Part shown: one piece after another, positions 59,601 to 64,000 of the stretch
Layout: every line of letters starts with the position of its first letter
How positions within the stretch are numbered: the first letter of the stretch is position 1
Assembly: GCA_947561715.1 (NCBI GenBank)
Contig: OX387202.1
Location: 18,799,001 to 18,863,000 of the forward strand
DNA length: 64,000 nt
Reading direction: 5' to 3'
Source of the DNA: Ascidia mentula
Taxonomy: Eukaryota > Chordata > Ascidiacea > Phlebobranchia > Ascidiidae
The notes under the pieces: generated by a model
What the model was told of the DNA's origin: nothing
Database searches by the model: none
What the model saw: only the letters and a program-made list of their open reading frames with translations
Program-made: the position numbers and the translations under genes

Positions 59601-60504
59601 TTATGCTTCTTTTTGAACAGTTATCTCATGTGACGTCATAAATTTCCTAACAAAACGTAACCTTTGTAGATTGCAGATACAACCAAGTGTTCAAATGCAC
59701 AAGCTGCGTCCCGAAATGCCCCGGGTCGATCACTCCTGCGATAAAGTGCCTTCTGTCACTTACGTACTACCCGTGTAAATGGCAATGTACTTGTCCAAAA
59801 GGTTTGTTCTTGAACAAGAACGGACGATGCGTGAAACTCCTTCAATGTCCACTACTCAGAGGTGAGTTCATCATGAATTAAATCAGAGGGTAAAAGTAGA
59901 AGCGAGACCTGAAACATCAAGCTCCCTGTGAGGTTTGAACTCACGACCCTGGGCTTACCAGAGACAACACTCTACCAACTCAGATACAGGAGTTCAGTGG
60001 GTTTCGCGGGGTACATTGTGGCTAAGGTATATCCAGACGACCTTCACATATACGTATAGGGCACGTTCATTTCACATGTAAGTGGGTCTACATGCAATCT
60101 CATGACAAGATATAGGATAGCCCCATTGCGCTGGTCCTTATTTGGCGATCACAGCGATCATACGTTTTCCCGCCATTGCAGCCAAGTTGGATCCGCGAAA
60201 AATCAAAATTAATCTACGATAGCTGTGTTCACCAAGTGGAGTGATCCAGCCATGTAATGCGAAAGTATGAAAAACCAAACTGTTGGCATTTTTCATGAAA
60301 ACTTCTACTCACATAAACAACAATCATACAAATGAAATAATAAGGGTTATCGCGTCAGGCGCCCATGTGAAGGTGATTTCCTTAACGGATAACCTCCATA
60401 GAGAGTGTCCATTTCACACATTGCGTAAATATCCTATTCCATAAAACAAGGGGAAACAAAATAACAACGCGGACAATGAAATGTGTTTTTTTTTTCCAGG
60501 TTGA
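53686..60504 (+). CDS. Large secreted TIL/CGGC-module protein, copy 3 (14 exons)
   Basis: Exons 53686-53752, 54232-54459, 54670-54843, 55252-55407, 55848-56006, 56168-56329, 56603-56761, 57054-57215, 57607-57777, 58119-58274, 58675-58854, 59059-59238, 59670-59861 and 60500-60504 give 2151 nt, 716 residues plus stop. Exon 1 is a signal peptide (MSKLCWIALSLLCICF). Exons 2, 3, 5, 7 and 9-13 are TIL domains with ten Cys. Exons 4, 6 and 8 are a different module: PCPPGV...C..NPC...CPNxPxAxCxxNYCGGCxxxFY...C, three copies alternating with TIL domains. I know similar CGGC stretches from extracellular proteins but cannot name the family. All internal introns are phase 1 and each exon is one module. 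Cys5-Cys6 loops differ in each TIL (PTIC, SLQEI, SLLKS and others). The final stop is split-codon as in copy 1. It is likely an extracellular inhibitor, mucosal or matrix protein. Copies 1 and 2 lack exons matching 4-8, 10 and 12. Confidence 0.87.
53889..53950 (-). repeat. SINE fragment in intron 1 of TIL copy 3
   Basis: GGGATTCGAACCCACGCAAC is the complement of a B box region and is followed by the GATGAGGTTTTCTGC middle part; the longest surviving form of the insertion shared by the three copies. Confidence 0.55.
56321..56520 (+). repeat. 40-bp minisatellite containing an exon end and splice donor
   Basis: Five units start at 56321, 56362, 56402, 56442 and 56482, each beginning AAAAATGCAGTRAGTGYGAG (one unit has GTGAAT). 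The first unit is the real end of copy-3 exon 6 plus its donor (ATGCA|GTAAGT at 56329/56330); the following four repeat both, giving up to five donor-like sites in a row. Confidence 0.9.
57348..57536. mobile_element. hAT-type MITE in TIL copy 3 intron
   Basis: Terminal inverted repeats CAGGGGTGGCCAACCT and AGGTTGGCCACCCCTA enclose about 150 bases without a reading frame. The ends match the widespread CAGGGGTG type of hAT elements. Flanks do not show a clean 8-base duplication. Truncated orthologues lie at 38110 and 46148. Confidence 0.75.
58550..58609 (+). ncRNA. Hammerhead-like fold with one core change
   Basis: Stem I ACAGCUGCA with UACAGCUGU (8 of 9 pair), core CUGAUGG where the consensus is CUGAUGA, stem II GGCC/GGUC with loop UUACA, GAAA, stem III UAG/CUG, triplet GUC before stem I. 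The A9-to-G change should cripple cleavage. It lies in the intron before copy-3 exon 11. Confidence 0.6.
59300..59340 (+). repeat. Decayed hammerhead relic
   Basis: CUGGUGA, hairpin GACC/GGCC, GAAA, then a perfect hairpin CAGUG/CACUG. Core A6 and the cleavage triplet are altered and stem I does not pair, so it should be inactive. Confidence 0.45.
59920..59995 (-). repeat. tRNA-Thr-like SINE head in last intron of TIL copy 3
   Basis: Orthologous to 39526 and 47575 but more diverged, which agrees with the older age of copy 3. Confidence 0.55.
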
Positions 60505-60734
60505 TCAGCTGGAAAATCGATCAACAACTTCAAGTCTGCGTCGGAATCTCCCGTTTTGACTTGATTGTGTATTTTTTTTCTTATTCGGCAATACACCATA
60601 ATGGATGCAAAAAAAGGCTGCGGTTTTACTGTTAGTTAAGCAAACAGAACAAAAAATGGACTTTCAGCATGAAGCCTGCACAATTCATAATTTTATTTTT
60701 TCCAACTACGCAATACTAACAAGTATATTGAAAT

Positions 60735-60815
60735 GACGAGGAGCGAATTTGAACCCAGAGCGTGTATATGCGTATTATAAGGTATATAAGTCGGGCGTTT
60801 GGCCAATGCTGTCAT
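60735..60815 (-). mobile_element. tRNA-derived SINE fragment
   Basis: On the minus strand TTGGCCAAACGCCCGACTTA (A-box side) and CTGGGTTCAAATTCGCTC (B-box side) frame a shortened middle; the same family as 40531. Confidence 0.5.
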
Positions 60816-60830
60816 TTTTTTGCAAATGAA

Positions 60831-60984
60831 TTTTTTTTTCATTTAACACCCATACGCTACCACAGTACAGGACACGATTCACATATAAGGAAAGGGGAGC
60901 AAAGCGAAAAGGTAAAACAAACATGACAAATTACGTTGGAAATTTCAGACAGTACACGACCATTTAGTTTTATGCAAGTATACA
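60831..60984 (-). mobile_element. Very short 5'-truncated LINE stub
   Basis: Reading the minus strand, the last codons of the LINE ORF (near 60960) and its 3' UTR (GGGGAGCAAAGCGAAAAGGT on the plus strand) are followed by a short A tail at 60839-60831. Only about 150 bases of the element remain. It lies directly beside the next LINE in the same orientation. Confidence 0.7.
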
Positions 60985-60994
60985 GTGCTGCCAA

Positions 60995-63900
60995 TTTTTT
61001 TTTTTTTTTTTTTTTTGCAAATGCCTTGCTTATTTATTTTACACAATTACGCTACCACAATACACATAAGAAGCAGAGCCAAAGGAAGCATAGCGAAAAG
61101 TTAAAAAAACACGACAAATTACGTTGAGTACTTTAGACAGTATGCGACCATTTACTTTTATGCAAATATAAAGTATTTCTTTTTTTTGCTAGGTTAAATT
61201 CACAGTTACGTAGATTCTTCAAAAAAAGCACAAATTTCGTTAAGGTCGGGTTCGTTTCCGCGTATTTGCTACTATAAATCACATATCTGGCGCATAACAA
61301 CGCACAATTCATAAAAAGTTGACTTGGCAAATCAGAATGCATTCCAAAAAGTTTTTCTGCATCTGTTAAAATTAAATTTTGTCTTATTCTAGCACTTAAA
61401 TATGAAATTACATCCTCCCAGTATACATTTACAATGGGGCATGAACAAAAAAGATGACACACAGTTTCCACTTGCTTCTTGCAGAAAACGCACATGTTAC
61501 TAATTACTTTCCCAAAAGAATGTAGTTGTTTGTTGGTTGTAACGGCATTGAGATTTAATTTAATTTGGAAGCTTCTTAATTTGGTTTCTATGGTTGATTT
61601 GTAGACGTTCTTGTAAACAAGGGGCCATGGGGTGTCTTCCCCTAACCTTTTGTCCCAGATGTCTTGTGCTTTTGGTTTAGAGGCTTTATTTTTCAGAATG
61701 GAATATATATCTTTTGTTTTGTTCAATGCATGCAACGTCTGAATTAAAGTTTTGACAATGGAATTGTGCGGTGGGACACACTCCATATCCCACTCGGGGG
61801 GAAATTTTGAGACAAGCTTGATAAATTCCACGAAATCCTTATTATTGGGCGTTAAGCCGTAATTTTTTGCAATCGTATCATATGCAAGATACTCTCCGTT
61901 TGTGTTAAGTATGTCTATTTGAAATAAAATTCCCGCTTTAATACATGCATTCATGAACCCGGGTTTTGCGTGGTATTTAACTTTGGCATTGAACCATAAT
62001 GGACGATTGTTCTGTTGTAAGCCTAGCGTTGTAAAGAGGTTTTTGCAAGCTCCCACGGTGGCTCGTAGGGAACGTAGGGGTAAAATTCGCTTTAACCGTG
62101 AAGACTCAACTTTTGCATTTCCATTTAAAATTGCCTCCAACCAATTTTCGTTGCAAAGCGGCTTTTCTATCACCTTCCAAGTTTCATTAATGTTGTCGTC
62201 ATGGAGTTTCCTAAACCATTTTAAGTTTAGTGCAAGGAGGTAGTTTTCAACATCGATTACGCCGAGGCCGCCTTCGTCTACATCCAAACATATTGTCTCT
62301 CTTTTAACTCTTTCCCACTTCGACCCCCAAAGAAATTTAAATATTGGTCGCTTGATTTTTGAAATAAGATCTTTGGTTAAGATTATCGGTAATACACTGA
62401 ATTTATACGTTAAAATTGGAATTACCAGAGATTTAATAATTGTTGTCTTTCCGAGTAGTGTCAAGCTTCTTGACGACCAGAGATTTAATACCACTTGGAT
62501 TTGTTTAAGAGTGGGATTAAAGTTCCTGTTTACCATAACATTGTTGTCATTTGTTTTGATTGGTATTTCTACCCCAAGATATTTTATTACATTCTCGGGC
62601 CATGACAATCCTTCATTTTCCATAGGTTTGAAACGTTCATTTCTTTTTGAACCTATGAAAAAGGCGACGGACTTATTCATGTTTACTTTGCACCCTGACA
62701 ATTCTCCAAACTCTTCTATTACTTTAAATACCTTATGAAAGTCGTCCTCATCTCCCTTTAAAAAAACGATCGTATCATCTGCAAACATTGAGATTTTAAA
62801 TTCGTGTTGATTAATTGGAATGCCTTGAAAGTTGGCCTTTTTAAGTGCGCTCGCAAGACATTCTATGCATAAAACAAAAAGGGTAGGAGAAAGTGGATCT
62901 CCTTGCCTTACACCTCGTTTTATTGTGAATTCCGGCGACAAGTGGTTGTTGTTTACTATAATACCGGTCGGTTTCCTGTAAAGGCATTTGATCCAGGATA
63001 AAATTTTATTGCCAAACCCAAATATTTTGAGCACCTCGTAGATGAAGTCCCAGCTTATGGTATCAAAAGCCTTGTATATGTCCAAGGACAGTACCGCACC
63101 AGGGATATTACGAAAATCTGCGAAATCGATTACGTCGAACAAAAGGCGAATGTTCGTACCAATATATCTACCAGGTATAAAACCGTTTTGACTGGGAGAA
63201 ATTAGTTGGTTCAAAACCGATTTTAATCGCGTATTTATGACTTTGGAGGCAATTTTATAATCTACGTTCAGTAGTGTTATCGGCCTGTAACTTGCCGGTA
63301 GGAGAGAGTCTTTTCCAGGTTTTGGTATTAATGTTACCACCCCCTGCACTTGCGTGTTAGAGAACGCTCCAGTTGCCGTTGTATAATTCCAAGCTGCCAT
63401 AAACATGTTTTTCAAGTTACTCCAAAAGGTTAAATAAAATTCTGCAGGAAAACCATCTAATCCGGGAGATTTATTTTTTGCCATTTGCATAAGCGCCATG
63501 TAAAACTCTTTTTCCGTAATTTCTGCATCTAATTCGATGGCTTGTTCATTTGTTAATTTTGGTAGATCAAGGTTTGCTAATTTAGCAGCGGTGGCACTAC
63601 TATCCAGATTGTTTGGGTTTTGTTTGTATAACTCTTCGTAAAAATTAACAAGATCAGACAAGATAAGCTTCTGGTCTGTTATAATCCCGTTTCCCGACCT
63701 TAATTTATCGATGGTTTTCTTTTGGTTGTGCCGTTTCTCTAAGTTTAAAAAGTATTTAGTATTTTTTTCCCCGTCTTCGGCCCAACGTGCTCTGCTTCTG
63801 ACGATGGCGCTTTTAGTTTGGCGCACAAGAAATTCGTTTAATTTGTCCTTAAGTTGCGCTAACTCGGTTAGTAAACGTTCGTCTTCCCCCTTTTTAGTTA

Positions 63901-64000
63901 AAGTATCTTGCACTTTTTTTATACGATTTTCGAATTCATGTAGGGTTGCTAATCTGTTTCTTTTAGCGTTTGAGGTGTAACGAATTGTTTCCCCCCTAAT
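60995..64000 (-). mobile_element. LINE (L1/Tx1-like), continuing past the right edge
   Basis: The 3' end has a 22-base A tail (T run at 60995-61016) and the same 3' UTR as copy 2 at 49890. The element extends off the window, so its 5' end and target duplication cannot be seen. The orientation is opposite to the LINE copies at 40763 and 49890. Confidence 0.88.
61133..64000 (-). CDS. LINE ORF2: reverse transcriptase, N-terminus beyond window
   Basis: A frame of 955 codons is open from 64000 to the stop at 61133 with no internal stop. The visible part begins IRGETIRYTSNAKRNRLATL, a region that in L1/Tx1 elements joins the endonuclease to the reverse transcriptase. Then come the RT blocks YRPITLLNVDYKIASK (about 63240), GFIPGRYIGTN, LDIYKAFDTISWDF, GVRQGDPLSPTLF and the catalytic FADDTIVFL (62786-62760). 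The C-terminal part has a zinc-binding CVFCKKQVETVCHLFCSCP (about 61490). It copies element RNA at nicked DNA. Since the frame is intact here, this copy may be recent or still active if the endonuclease part beyond the edge is whole. Confidence 0.9.
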   Translation of the reverse strand: MRGETIRYTSNAKRNRLATLHEFENRIKKVQDTLTKKGEDERLLTELAQLKDKLNEFLVRQTKSAIVRSRARWAEDGEKNTKYFLNLEKRHNQKKTIDKLRSGNGIITDQKLILSDLVNFYEELYKQNPNNLDSSATAAKLANLDLPKLTNEQAIELDAEITEKEFYMALMQMAKNKSPGLDGFPAEFYLTFWSNLKNMFMAAWNYTTATGAFSNTQVQGVVTLIPKPGKDSLLPASYRPITLLNVDYKIASKVINTRLKSVLNQLISPSQNGFIPGRYIGTNIRLLFDVIDFADFRNIPGAVLSLDIYKAFDTISWDFIYEVLKIFGFGNKILSWIKCLYRKPTGIIVNNNHLSPEFTIKRGVRQGDPLSPTLFVLCIECLASALKKANFQGIPINQHEFKISMFADDTIVFLKGDEDDFHKVFKVIEEFGELSGCKVNMNKSVAFFIGSKRNERFKPMENEGLSWPENVIKYLGVEIPIKTNDNNVMVNRNFNPTLKQIQVVLNLWSSRSLTLLGKTTIIKSLVIPILTYKFSVLPIILTKDLISKIKRPIFKFLWGSKWERVKRETICLDVDEGGLGVIDVENYLLALNLKWFRKLHDDNINETWKVIEKPLCNENWLEAILNGNAKVESSRLKRILPLRSLRATVGACKNLFTTLGLQQNNRPLWFNAKVKYHAKPGFMNACIKAGILFQIDILNTNGEYLAYDTIAKNYGLTPNNKDFVEFIKLVSKFPPEWDMECVPPHNSIVKTLIQTLHALNKTKDIYSILKNKASKPKAQDIWDKRLGEDTPWPLVYKNVYKSTIETKLRSFQIKLNLNAVTTNKQLHSFGKVISNMCVFCKKQVETVCHLFCSCPIVNVYWEDVISYLSARIRQNLILTDAEKLFGMHSDLPSQLFMNCALLCARYVIYSSKYAETNPTLTKFVLFLKNLRNCEFNLAKKRNTLYLHKSKWSHTV

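Overview
This window looks like nuclear DNA of an invertebrate animal. The genes are split by GT-AG introns, and the spacers are AT-rich and full of tRNA-derived SINEs, LINE copies, small DNA transposons and a Penelope-like remnant. The galanin-type receptors, intron sizes and repeat types suggest a tunicate (ascidian such as Ciona), but this is an inference and nothing in the window proves the species.

Layout. (1) Bases 1-2557, minus strand: one very long open reading frame that runs off the left edge, encoding a proline/serine-rich, disordered scaffold-like protein. (2) 2558-15830: about 13 kb with no convincing gene, holding one small SINE with clear target-site duplications and one weak exon candidate. 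(3) 15831-18868 (+) and 22163-30733 (-): two paralogous galanin/allatostatin-A-type GPCR genes, tail to tail, each with four coding exons cut at the same positions. An intron of the first gene carries an antisense tRNA-headed repeat that ends in a complete hammerhead-ribozyme fold. (4) 30734-34900: repeats only. (5) 34900-60700 (+): three tandem copies of a secreted multi-domain TIL (trypsin-inhibitor-like) cysteine-rich gene. Copies 1 (36299-39843) and 2 (44344-47946) are almost identical and were duplicated together with a SINE that already carried a LINE. Copy 3 (53686-60504) is older and longer, with eleven further cysteine-rich exons after the signal exon and first TIL. It alternates TIL domains with a second cysteine module (CPxxP...NYCGGC) that I cannot name. 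(6) 60831-64000 (-): a short LINE stub, then the 3' part of a LINE whose ORF is open to the right edge.

How it fits together. The TIL locus shows growth by symmetric phase 1-1 exons: each exon is one domain, so exons can be added or lost without breaking frame. Copies 1 and 2 lack five consecutive copy-3 exons plus two more. The LINE in copies 1 and 2 sits at the same point of the same SINE, so the duplication is younger than both insertions. The most unusual signals are the hammerhead folds, the minisatellite built from an exon end plus its splice donor, and the unnamed CGGC module. All gene models were read by eye from splice sites and frame; exon lengths sum to whole codons in every model.
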